Assembly: GCA_902729315.2 (NCBI GenBank)
Contig: LR746268.1
Coordinates: 1,915,501 to 1,979,500, forward strand
Direction of reading: 5' to 3'
DNA from: Spirodela intermedia
Taxonomy: Eukaryota > Streptophyta > Magnoliopsida > Alismatales > Araceae
Length of the DNA stretch: 64,000 nt
Under the pieces are notes generated by a model. That model was not told the DNA's origin, did not search any database, and saw only the letters and a program-made list of their open reading frames with translations. Both the position numbers and the translations under genes were made by a program. This document shows, piece after piece, positions 50,310 to 61,513 of the stretch (position 1 is the stretch's first letter; every line of letters begins with the position of its first letter).

Positions 50310-53300
50310 TAAATGGCGTTCGTTCTCATCTAAGCTCTCTCCTGTCATCGCCATGGTCATGGCTGCGCTGATTCTAGCTATATTTCCTTCCTGGGTCACT
50401 GTTGTTCTGCCCGATAAAGAATACGATTATGCTAATTTCCCGATCTGCTGCCCTCACAAGACCATTTTTATCTAATGTGCCGTTTAAAAGTTCGGAAACA
50501 AGCGTAGACTGAAAACCCTAGGCGTTAATTTTACGTGAAAAGGAGACTAGAGGATCGCTCAAATTCACCACCTGCTCCACCACCTCGGCAGAGAATCGCT
50601 CACGTTCTCCCCGACCATAGCGGTGCCGTGCCACCTCTCGGCATGGCGTGAATGGTGCAATTATTATATTACCTCTGTTCACCGAAAGCATCTGGTATGG
50701 CGTCGACTTTGTATATTCTTCTTCTATTCCTTTTCGAACAAGACGGCATGCTACTCGCTCGACGGAAAAATGGAAAGCAAATCATGGTCAACGTCGGATG
50801 CATTTCTAGGGGAAGGAAAGACAAAAGAACAGCCTCTATAGGCATCACGCATAAACACAAAATATTAATTTTCTCTAATATTGTATAATTCGTATGTATG
50901 CGACGCCTTCGATGGAAAGGTAGATAGATAGATAAACGAATAATCGAACAGAAACGGATAAATAAGAACAAATAAGGAGTGAATTGGTATTTTTATATTC
51001 TCTTCTTAGTTCTAATTTGAACAATAAGTGAAATGAAAAATTATTGTGTTTTTGCACATTTGCCCTGGTTAGTTTTGTAAGGATTTCATCCTTAGGTTCT
51101 ATTAACTTCATTTGTACCTAAGTTGAACAAAAATGCTTTAGTTAACACCACACTAAATTTACAACTTTAGCCATTCATGTTTCTCAAAACGCTCCTAGAT
51201 TCACGACTATAGAGGCCATCTAGATTATAACCCAATTAATCTCTTCTAGATTAAAGCTTTAGGTTGTACCAAGTGTTAGAAGTATCAAATCCAAAATAAG
51301 AGAAAAAAGAAATGTTTGTGCAAATTTAATATACAATTTATTGTGGCATCTTTTGGAGAGTAGTGAAATGGTCAATAGAGAATGTACATGAGAGTTCATG
51401 GAGTGATTTTTCATCTTATAGGCTTGGGGTATTTCATTGCTATACACGGATGGTTTTTCTCTTGATTTCCATATTTTTTTAGTGGTAAAAAACAGTTAAA
51501 AGGTCACCCAAATACATACACTCTACCAATTAGTCTTAAGATTTATATCGACTTGTATTAAATTCTATTTTTTCATGTAGTGTTAAGACTTTGAGTCAAA
51601 TAAATTACTATTTTACAAAGTAAAATTTTCAAACTTGCAAGAAAATAGAAAATCTTTTTATTTTTTATTTTTTCATAAATAAATTAGGCATTTTCAATGT
51701 AATCAAGAGTCAAGAAAATTTTCAAAAAGATTTATAATGTAAAACTATCATTTTACTCCTATGTATACTTTCTTCAAAATTAAGACTTGCTCTTCCCAAC
51801 TGAGTTGACTCATTTACTTGAGCAATAAATTGGACTGTCTTTTTCCTATTAAGGAATCAACTCACTCCCTAAGTCATTGAAAAAAAAAGGACATTCATGA
51901 GTTAATTCATTCCAATAACTATTAGGTGGACACTAAAGTTTGCTCTAGATTTTCTGAGTATCACTCTCATTCTTCCAATTTCTCTCTAACTGAATGTGAG
52001 TTGAGGCCTATATATAGAGAGAATTTACAGGGCCATGCATGGTATCTAGAGTAATGAGCCACCTTAATGGTCACCTAACAATATAAAAAATGTCACATCC
52101 TACATATATATTTTAAACTATATAAATACATTAATATTATAACATCCATAGTGATCCAACACCTTTGTATTCTGTTGTTTGGTTTGATGCATTGAGTTTC
52201 ATTGTTAGAAAATTTTCAAGTGTCTAAATTAATGACACCAATTATTATAGAAAATTAATTATTTCAATGTCATATGTAAATGATGACTGTTCTACCATTA
52301 TGAAAAATCCTTAATTAATTCAAAGTCATAGGTAGTGACTTTTTCTGCCCTAAGGAAATTTTATGTTACGTAGGTGAATCTTTCTAATGGTTAGCAATCA
52401 AAATTATTTATCAACTATTCTACCACTAGTGAAGCTACTAAAGTACCCCTCTATACATCTGGTCATCATCAAAACACCATAGGCTACCTTAGTAACCACC
52501 TTGTCATTTATCATAATAAATGATTTTATTCATATTTTTTTGAAGAAATGGCTACTAAAAACTTGAAAGCCCAAATATCTAAGGAATTTTATCATATGTT
52601 TATAATGTAATCTCATAAATCTGAGATTACTAAGTGAATTGACTCTATTTTTGAAAACGGAAATAGATACTATTTTTCAAAAAATTGGCCTAAAATAGCA
52701 TGTGACTTTTCATAGGGTTATAAAAATATTGAGCTAAAATTTTTGCTAATAACAAAATTTCATTTGGTGGGAAGTCCAATTGAAACATGAATAAAATTTG
52801 ATCCATTATCGTAAGAATGAATGATAAAATTTTTCAAAGGGACGGATTTAAAATTTTTGGGGAAATGAGTGTGGAGCTCAAAAAAGAAGTAAAAATAAAA
52901 AATAATGGTTTTTTTTTACCATAATGTGATGTATATCTCCAAATAAATTGGAACCTCCAATGACCCGTAATTGTGTACATCCACAAGTTAATGATAAAAC
53001 ACCAAGGAAAGAAGCCTTTCCCTAGTCTCCTCAGTCTCCTCGCTTCTAACTCCTAGAGCATAAGATTGCATGATTAATAAGAGAAGACGGTAGAACCACC
53101 AGGCTCTCTCTCTCTCTATTTCTCTCTCTCTCTCTCTCTCTCTCTCAATAGATATGGACATTATGGTATCGTCTCAGTTGATTTTATTCTGGGTTCGAGC
53201 TTCTGTAGTTGGAAAAGCTTGGCGATAATCGCCCAGCCCTCGTCGCCCTCTGCCGGCCACCGGCGAAGCACTCGGGCGGGCAGCTACCGTCAATCTCACC

Positions 53301-53504
53301 CCTCCCCGTGCCATTAAAAATCTGAATCCCTATCACCCATCTGAAACATCTCCTCGCCGACACTCGCGAGCCATTCACCTCGTCGCGAGCGCTTCTGTTG
53401 AAATCATCGAGGGGCAGGTTCGTGGGAAGAGGGGCATCTGGTGTCTGTGTAAGTGTCGCGCCAGGGTCGCAGTACTGAAAGAGGGTGGCTCTCTTCCCTG
53501 TGGC
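50310..53504. other. Spacer between GDSL and At4g37920-like genes
   Basis: About 3.2 kb. The first part holds the GDSL 3' flank; 51.0-53.0 kb is AT-rich with no gene I can support and contains GTTGACTCATTT and AATCAACTCACT phrases near 51.8 kb like those near 44.1 kb. A long CT microsatellite sits at 53104-53146, just 5' of the next gene, and GC-rich sequence from 53200 is probably its 5' leader. Confidence 0.55.
53104..53146. repeat. CT microsatellite
   Basis: CT dinucleotide run with one TATTT interruption, about 360 nt upstream of the At4g37920-like ATG, probably in its promoter or leader. Confidence 0.95.
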
Positions 53505-56500
53505 ATGGAGCTGACATCTGCCCTGCGCCCCTCCTGTCCGACGGTGCCTTCTCTCCGGGTCGCCCAGAGTTTGCCTCACGTTCCAGGTTTTCTATCCACT
53601 GCCTTGCGCTTGAGATTCCGGAGCGGAGTCACCTGTGGCTGTGGAAATTCCTCTGCTGGTTGGCCGTCTTCTCTCCACCAACTTCGAGGTAAAGGATTAT
53701 GGCTCTTTATTGGCACTTCATTCGACTGAGCTTCTGGATGATTAGGGTTTTTGTTTTCTCCCTGCAAATTTCCCATAATGCCGATGCAAAGCTCAAGAAT
53801 CTTTGAACTGAGAGAAAGACGTGTCCTGTATAAAAACCGCTGCCATGAAAACTTTCTTGCAGATTATCATGGAGAGTTAGGGAGATTATTCGAATATTTT
53901 GAGTCCCTTAACCAGTCAAAGACCATCCAACTGCAATTTCATGGCAGGAAATAAGTAATAAACAACGATTAGATATTACTCATTACTCTGCCTATGAAAC
54001 ACGCTTAGTTGAAGATCAAGAGAAGGGTGGATCTTAAGACTCTGCTATATGTGCACCCCTGCGCTTAGTTGTTTGAGTATCTTACGTGTTTTGTACCCAT
54101 AAAAATGACATTATCTGATCATCAATGCATGCCCAGAGAGTTCCCAATCCTCTAGCGAGGTATTCTTTCTGTCTCAGAATGCCGATTGAAGCAAGGTTTC
54201 TAAAGAAAACCTTAAAATCTCCTACAGTATGCGGTATAAAGCTTTATATCTTTATAGTCAACTTGTAAGAAACCAGGGTTTATTGGGGAAGCAGGGTTTT
54301 CTGGCAGGATGTTACTGCTGATGAACGAGGTAGAAAGAAGTTTGGAAACGCTTTCTGGGAAATAAATTTGCTGCATAATGTGAAATGATAAGATTGCCAC
54401 TAAGAATATTTCATGATTATAATCAAAAGTTTTCATGGTTTGGTACAAGAAAGATTTTCTTTTGTATGGCCCTGGTGAGTGATAAAAGATGAAATCAAAA
54501 CTGGAGGTGGCAGCTATATTTGTCCTGGAAACTGGCTGCTCCCAGCTAACTATGACTATTAAGTCGAACTATTTTCAGGCAGAAGTGGAAGAGAACTGTG
54601 CCATCTGATTATCCCTGAACACCGACCTAGGCTGCCAGAAGTCCGAGCAGTGCTACTTTCTGTGATGACTCTGATATGGTGTATACCTCAATCTTCTTGA
54701 TGTTTGGTCTTTAAAATAGACAAGTATGGTTGTTAGGATTTTCTCTTTAATAACCAGTCTAGAATGAAGGCATAATGAGCTGTTATGCGAGGAAAAGAGA
54801 TGCTTTGAGGTCAAAATGTATTATTATCAGATAAAGGAAGGGCTGTCTTGGATTCGTGTGATCATCTGTGTCAAAAAAAACAGTATGAGATGCACTCTTA
54901 TCACTAGTCCTATTTTACCCAACATGCGATTTTTAGACCTGAACTAGTCGAATTGAGCATGAATGTAATCAGATATGGACTAGAACGTAGGATTAGTACA
55001 TATATATCCCTTGAACCTTATTAATTGGTTTTGGATATTTGATGATGACAAGAAGGCAAAGGCCAATGTTTGTACAAAAAACCGTTTGTGTCGATTTATA
55101 TATTCATATTAAAAATTAAAGGGCCAATCTACATGATTTTATGGATGTATTTTATATGTTCTGTTAGTAGATGGGTAGTTGTTTTATTCAAAGCATCATT
55201 ACTTGAAAGCCTACCAATATATTCCATGTAAATACCTTGTTTTTGGAAAGGAATTCTTACAGTGCGGTGAAGGATTCGCTTTGTCCATTATTTTGTTAAT
55301 AAAAAATGGCATAATTTCCCAATTAGTCATTTACAAAAGCTTGCTGACATAGTGGGTCTCATCATATGACTGACCTTTTATGTCATTCTAGATCGAGGTG
55401 CATTGTCAAGGTGCCTTGCTGCAGTAGGCGACTTAAAAGTCCCAAGTGATTCTGCTGGAGAGTTAAGCTCGTCTCTAGAACATCAAGAATGCAATGAAGA
55501 AGGCGGAAGGGTTGAAGGCAGAAGAGTTGACATGGACCAGTTAGATGACGAAAAAATGGTCAAAGTATGTGACAAATTAATTGAGGTTTTCATGGTTGAC
55601 AAACCGAGGGCAACCGATTGGAGGAGGTTACTAGCATTCAGCAGGGAGTGGGATAACATACGACCTCGTTTCTTTAGCCGCTGCCAAGAGAAAGCAGATG
55701 CTGAGGAAGATCCTGGAATGAAACACAGACTCCTTCGTCTGGGAAGGAAACTAAAGGAGGTAAGACGATTTCTAATTGCATGGGTGACATTTTCTTCTAT
55801 CACTTGCGCTCCAGCTTCATGCTTTAATCGAATTTCTCAGGTTGATGATGACGTGCAAAGGCATAACAAGCTTCTTGAAGTGATTAGTGAAGCACCTGCG
55901 GACATTGGCGAAATTGTCACCCGACGACGGAAAGATTTCACCAGGGAGTTCTTTGAGCATTTTCATGTTGTAGCAGAGTCTTACCATGAAGACCCTGCAA
56001 AGCAAAATGGTATAACTATTCAATCATTTTCCATATGATTATGTTCCCCCATAGATTAATGATTTTATAAACTATTGTGTTCAACTCACTGAACTGATCT
56101 GACTTGGTATGATGCATGCTTGCTTTGTTCTGTTAGCTCTTGCGGCCCTGGGAAATGCATGCTTGGCTGCTGTGCAAGCATATGACAGCGCATCTGAGAG
56201 CATTGAGGCCTTGAATGCCGCAGAACTGAAGTTTCAAGATATCATAAACTCTCCTTCTCTCGATGTTGCATGCAGAAAGATTGACAGTCTGGCTGAGAAG
56301 AAGGAACTTGACTCTGCTTTGATGTTAATGCTCACCAAAGCTTGGTCTTCTGCAAAAGAATCAAATATGATGAAAGATGAGGTATGATGGCTTTAGCTCC
56401 ATACTTTTAGTGATTTTGTTGACAAAGTTTAGTGAATGTCTATAAATAGTGTCTTCCTTTGGGCAGGTAAAGGACATCCTATACCATCTGTATATGACTG

Positions 56501-57480
56501 CAAGAGGTAATCTTCAGAGACTCGTGCCAAAAGAGATCAGAATACTCAAATATCTCCTCACAATTGAAGATCCTGAGGAGCAGAATTCTGCTCTAAGGGA
56601 TGCATTTACACCGGGAGATGAACTGGAAGGGAAGGACATGGATGCCCTCTACACGTAAGCATTTCAGCCCATCTTGAAATCCGTCCTGGTTTAGATTAAT
56701 CCTTAAAGAACTTAGGGTGTCAACTGACCAGGTAACCCTGGGCTTGGCCTGAAAACCAGGCATTGATAAACAAAATGAGCCACACAGGCCCAGGCCCTAG
56801 CATCCTCACCCACTCCCGGTTGGCTCTCACTGCATTTATAGCTGATTCTACTCAATTTTCATATTCTTCAAGGAGCTCCTGCTCCAGTTTCTTTTTTTTC
56901 TTTTTTTTTCTTTGTTTTTCTTTTTTTAATTTTACCCTGAGCATGATAAAATATGTTAGGACTGTGTTCGGCTCAGAGAGCATTTATAGCTGGTTCCGCC
57001 TAATTTTCATTTTCTTCAAGTGGGCTCTACCCCAGATTTATTTTATTTTTCGTTTTTGGCCCTGAGCATGACAAAATTTGTTAGGACTGGGTTTGACTCT
57101 GAGTGCAGTTCTAGCTGGTTCCGTCCAATTTTCATTTTCTTCAAGGGGATCTGCCCTAGATTATTTTATTTTATTTTAAATTTATTTAGAGGGGAGACCT
57201 GAGCATTGCAAAATATATTAGGAGTAGGTTTGTGTTCCATGGCTCCTGCCATTGATCCCCACCACCTGATGAGGGAATTAGTTCTCTATATGCGTTCTGA
57301 TAAAAATCATCTTCTTACAGGACTCCTGAGAAGCTGTTCACATGGATTACAAGTGTGTTGGATGCATACAATTTCAGTAGAGAAGGAACTCTTATAAGGG
57401 AGGCCAGAGACCTTATGAATCCAAAGGTCATCCAGAGACTAGAAGAGCTAAAGAAAGTACTACAGAACAATTTCCTGTGA
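53505..57480 (+). CDS. Chloroplast protein of At4g37920 type, 437 aa
   Basis: Six exons (53505-53688, 55392-55759, 55841-56009, 56137-56381, 56467-56654, 57321-57480) join in phase to 437 aa, close to the roughly 430 aa I recall for Arabidopsis At4g37920. Exon 1 encodes a Ser/Arg/Leu-rich, acid-poor N-terminus (MELTSALRPSCPTVPSL) that fits a chloroplast transit peptide. The mature part is charged and helical: DKLIEVFMVDKPRATDWRRL, DFTREFFEHFHVVAES, ALNAAELKFQDIINSPSLD, LMLTKAWSSAKES, PKEIRILKYLLTIEDPEEQ. Database names call relatives uncharacterised or endoribonuclease E-like; no catalytic motif is visible here, so I assign no reaction. Exon 1 was chosen because it gives an in-phase join (G/AT) and a plausible transit peptide; it is the least certain exon. 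Intron 5 contains a diverged tandem repeat. Confidence 0.9.
56832..57225 (+). repeat. Three diverged tandem copies (~125-148 bp) in intron 5 of the At4g37920-like gene
   Basis: Copies start near 56832 (GCATTTATAGCTGATTC), 56980 (GCATTTATAGCTGGTTCC) and 57105 (GCAGTTCTAGCTGGTTCC). Each continues with AATTTTCATnTTCTTCAAG, a GCTC(C/T)...CC(A/T)G block, a T-rich stretch of variable length, and CCTGAGCAT(G/T)..AAAAT followed by TTAGGA. The spacing difference comes from a longer T run in copy 1. Confidence 0.9.
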
Positions 57481-58432
57481 AAGGCAAGAACTCAAGTTTA
57501 AATGGCAATTGTACATCCTGAAGAACACACTTCAGTTCAGATCCCTACATGAAGGCATTCTCTGATCCCAGATGCTTGAAAGGCTGGACTAGGAATCTGG
57601 CACCACTCTAGCCATGGATGATTTCTCCAGACAAGAACTCCAGGAATGATGATTTTCACTAAGTGTTGTTGAATGGAGCATTGACAGGAAGACTGAAAAT
57701 TTTGTTGAGTTCTTTTGTTTAAGATGGACAACTTAATGCTTGCCAATGGATGTACGTTAGTTGGTTGTACACGCAAATCCAATGGGCGAGTGATCATACT
57801 TCCAATGCTTATTGGCTGAAAAGAGTGCACTCTCGGAGTTGCAGATGTGTCGCTAGCTGTGGATCTTGGCCCTTTTTTTTTAAGATTTCTCCAGAACAGT
57901 AGTGGCTGGAATTTTTCTAAGGAAAAAACATTGGCATTCCCCAGCACCCTGGAGTGCTCTGGTTTCATCTTACTTCAGTGAAATTCAGCTGAATCTTCAA
58001 GATTATCCTACTATCAGAATTGCCAATATTAAAAAGAATGCACTGGAGATCGAGCATTAGTATAGTGTTGCTCGTCCAACCATTGACAAGCTTGCTGCAG
58101 CCAAGTTCATGGCCGAAACTTTCTGAAGACAAATCTCCCCTCACACTGCCATATAACTTTTAATCATATAACTTTTCATAGATACGCATCAAAAAATCAT
58201 AAAACTAAGTGATTGATATTCGCTGGAGGAAAATAGAACAATGCTGAGGATAACAACAGCCTTCATATTAACTGGCATTCAATTTAACAGAGACATTGCA
58301 GGTTGTGATGCTCATATGCTCAAACTGCTATCTATGATCGGAAAAGATGGCAAGAAGGATGAAATGGGAAGCACAAGTCACAACAGGGAAGCAACGGGAG
58401 GCTGTTTTCTAAGTTGAATGAAAAAAGTTAGC
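57481..58432. other. Spacer between convergent At4g37920-like and bL33m genes
   Basis: About 950 nt that must hold the 3' ends of both transcripts. The only sizeable open frame (57537-57968, minus) matches nothing I recognise. Confidence 0.6.
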
Positions 58433-58606
58433 TCATTTCATCTTTGCCTCAGTAAACAATACGTGCTTATTAACACGAGGATCATATTTCCGGAACTCGA
58501 GCTTTTCTTGCAACTTGCGTGGGTTCTTTCGCTTCACGTAGAAGAATCCAGTTCCTGCTGCTGAGACCAGCCTGATGAATATCGACCCGCCCTTTGCCTT
58601 CCCCAT
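58433..58606 (-). CDS. Mitochondrial large-subunit ribosomal protein bL33 (L33), 57 aa
   Basis: A single open frame starting [12 protein letters not shown] and containing [16 protein letters not shown] and [20 protein letters not shown], ending KMK. This is the short bL33 family form (57-60 aa) in plants encoded by nuclear genes for mitochondrial ribosomes (the chloroplast L33 is plastid-encoded and differs). The body is basic, as expected for an rRNA-binding protein at the ribosomal E site. ATG at 58606 was chosen because relatives start with a short M-[K/G]-K-rich lead; the frame upstream only adds a non-ATG codon and two residues. A 5' leader exon near 60475-60700 joined by an intron of about 1.8 kb is plausible but not provable here. 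Confidence 0.93.
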   Translation of the reverse strand: MGKAKGGSIFIRLVSAAGTGFFYVKRKNPRKLQEKLEFRKYDPRVNKHVLFTEAKMK

Positions 58607-58614
58607 TCCTTTCA

Positions 58615-60474
58615 AGCATATCAGTGAAACGAACCATAAGTCATTGCAGAGGCAAGGAAAAGATAAAAAGGCGGAAGGAAAAAGAAAAACAGCAAGAACA
58701 GAAATTGGTGATTTCTGCTGGACGCATAATTTATCGCCGAAAATATCATTTTTGTATGATATTTCGACTTACTGTTCATGCGGATTTTTCAGACTTAAAA
58801 ACTCGTGAGCAGTAAAATGATACTACCTTAATACCCATAATGGGTAATGATTCTAGCTTTTCAAAAAAAATCGTCTCATCATCAAATAGTAGCTAGAAAA
58901 AGAATCAGTGACAGAAAAAAAAGGTGGTTGAATTCAACATCAGAAGAAATATAATCTCTAAAATTATATTATGTCGATAAATCTCTACAGTTATTGGAAT
59001 ATTGTCCCCAGAGGTAACTTCTTCATAGCTTACAATACTAGCACAATGAAATTTTTCGTCAATGTAACTATTAACCCCCCCTCTCAGAATGGAAGACGTT
59101 ATCAATTTCCAATTATAAGCATCAGCTGTAAATAATGGGAGGCATGCAAAGAAAATCCGACTTATTTGCCTAAATCAAACCCACATTACCTAACCAAGTA
59201 GAGCAGTTCATTACTAACGCGCCTTCAATCAATCCCTTTATCATCTACACAGTTCATTACATATTGGGACCAAAAAATGAGTTAACCAAAAACTCCTCTC
59301 ATTGATAAGCAATTTTTCGTCAACCCTAAATCTAGCTATCTCACTTGCTTCAGAAACTAAGAACTGGTTGAACAGTCTCAGTTCGTAAACTGAGACTGAT
59401 AGATCAACTCAGGTGTTTGCAGGAAAATAATTCCGAAGAAAAGATAAGAAGTAATGCCCAGTCCCACGATAAGTACATATTATCTAGTGATGCCACTCCC
59501 TCTTAAGAAAAGGGCCAATGGACATCTCGACTAGATGAGATCAACAATAAGCATCATTTGCGTATAGAATCTTACTGAGATGGAATGACACCTGATATGA
59601 TTCAACCAAAAGTCCATTCAAAGAAAGAATCTCTCTCTCTCTCTCTCTTCGTATCCATTTCTATATACATATATATCAAAAGTAGTTTGTTTTTCTTTCT
59701 ACCTGCATCTCATCCCTCATATTTTCCTAGAGGAAGAAAACTTTTCGACTGAAAATGAGGATCCAATTCTAAAAGTTAGTGAGAATTTTTTTTGCAACTT
59801 CAAGTTATTTAGTCAAAAGATAGAATGGGGTATCCAGTGTTGAGAACATGATAACAAAGAAATTCAAAATATAGAATGACAATCACACTTGTACATGTAT
59901 AAATACGAGTGGTAATGAAATGGTGTCCTCACAATAGATTTCCAAAAATATGACACAACTAATCGACATTGCTGGTTTAATAGTTTTCCTGATATGGTTA
60001 CGGATCTTAAAGTTAAAATTCCAGAAATATTTCCGTCAATTGAGAAAAGCATATGTAATGTATGCGGCACCTCTACCAAACACCAAGAAAAACATGGTTT
60101 TTTCCGTGATTTCTCTTATCCTTGGTTTCCAATGTTCCGGAGCACAACTGTTACATGATAGAGATTCCCATCAACCACTATAATTCCAAAAGAGAAACAC
60201 AAACCTCAGTAAAACCATACGAAACGAGTAAAAAGCAGGTAGATATGTCGAGACACAGTCACATACACGAAAGCAGCAGATTCATTCACAAGAAAAAAAA
60301 AACAGATACCTCTAAATGAAAAACTATTAAGATTTATTGGAATTAAACGTAACGAGGTAAAAAAACATAGGCACATATCCACAATAAAGCAGACGCCGTA
60401 TGTTGAAGTAGAAGAAACTCGGATACATTGACGGCTAACATTCACATAGTTCACGCAGTGAAAAACTCACCTAC
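58615..60474. other. AT-rich region upstream of bL33m (probable 5' leader intron)
   Basis: No protein gene supported. It contains a short CT microsatellite at about 59632-59649 and scattered A/T runs. If bL33m has a leader exon near 60475, this is its intron; otherwise it is promoter-proximal spacer. Confidence 0.45.
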
Positions 60475-60680
60475 CTCGTCGAGACAACTAAATTTCTCCG
60501 GCAGCCACTAAAGATGAGCCTTTCTCAGAAGGCAGCCAAACCCCAGCGGTGCTCCGGATGTGCAAGAGAGAGGTCGTCAGACGTGGGGAATAGCGAGGAA
60601 GGCGGGAGCATAAATGGTCTGTGCGATACGCAGTCCAGGGACTGCGAAAAATGAAGAGGAAGACGTCGGGGAGGCGGCGG
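60475..60680 (-). other. Possible 5' leader exon of bL33m
   Basis: On the minus strand, GTTGTCTCGACGAG is followed by GTAGGTGAG, a good donor, near 60475. The GC-rich sequence upstream resembles an untranslated leader. An acceptor just before the bL33m ATG would be needed; an AG lies a few bases upstream (GAAAG). Inference only. Confidence 0.3.
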
Positions 60681-61277
60681 CGGGGAGAGAGAGAGAGAGA
60701 GAGAGCTTGAAGACGGGCAGGAGGCCCCAATAAGTAAACTTGAGGGCTTTATACAAATGTTTAAACATTTGTGTCCTCTTTTAAATTTGGTTTTTGCCCG
60801 AGAGAGAGAGAGCGCAAGCTTGAAGATGGCTCGGGGGCCACAATAAATACACTTGAGGGCTTGATAACAATTTATAACATTTGTATGGTCTTTTAAAAAT
60901 TTCCTTTTCTGTCCGAGGGACAGAGCGCAAGGTTTAAGATGGCTCGGGCGCCAATAAATAAACTCGAGGGCTTTGTAAATCATAAATAATTTTATATGGC
61001 CTTTTTTAAAATTATTTTTCCGAAAGAGAGAGAGAGAGTGCAAGCTTGAAGATGGCTCTGGGTGTCAATAAATAAACTCGAGGGCTTTTTAAAAATTGAA
61101 AAACTATTATATAGATTTTTGAAATTTGTTTTTCTCCGAGAGAGAGAGAGAGAGAGGGAGAGGGAGAGAAGCGCAAGCTTCGAGATGGTTCGGTGCCACA
61201 GAAAAATAAACTGTGGGCCTTTTAAAACTGGTAAACATTTTGTATGGCTTTTTTAAATTTTGTCTTTTGTCTGAGTC
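60681..61277. repeat. Five-copy ~115 bp tandem array in the bL33m/ATG14-like bidirectional spacer
   Basis: Copies begin near 60681, 60799, 60914, 61021 and 61137, each opening with a GA run (CGAGAGAGAG) then GCAAGCTTGAAGATGGCTCG, a CAATAAATAAACT(C/T)GAGGGCTTT block, an AT-rich stretch and a TTTTAAATTT.GTTTTT-type tail. GA-run length and tail vary. The array sits between the presumed transcription starts of two divergent genes. An open minus-strand frame at 60525-61043 crosses three copies but reads repeat sequence and is not treated as a gene. Confidence 0.93.
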
Positions 61278-61315
61278 GTGTTCGATCGGTCGATCCGAGC
61301 CGAGTTTCCGGACCG

Positions 61316-61486
61316 ATGGCAACCCGGTCTGGACTGGTTTACCCGGTTCCCGATCCAGTGAGCAGTGAAACCATCTCCACCGTCAAAGATGTGACTTCTG
61401 GGGACGGCAAGAGAAGGAAGAGGAAGGAACCAACGAATTTTTGCAAGCTTCCTATAGGTTCTCCCTCTGGGGATCTCCCGCCATAG
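61316..61486 (+). other. Upstream open reading frame in the ATG14-like 5' leader
   Basis: ATG at 61316 opens 56 codons (MATRSGLVYPVPDPV...) ending in TAG at 61486, 27 nt before the main ATG at 61514 and in the same frame as it. If the transcript starts upstream, this frame would be translated first and could lower main-frame translation. The start site is unknown. Confidence 0.4.
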
Positions 61487-61513
61487 CTCCCTGGCTGGAG
61501 CAAGAGCAGGTTT

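Noticed and set aside
60525-61043. 172-codon minus-strand frame through the tandem array
   Set aside because: The peptide merely repeats the array unit (ALxxIYxG-type phrases) and has no domain; repeat period does not break the frame by chance.
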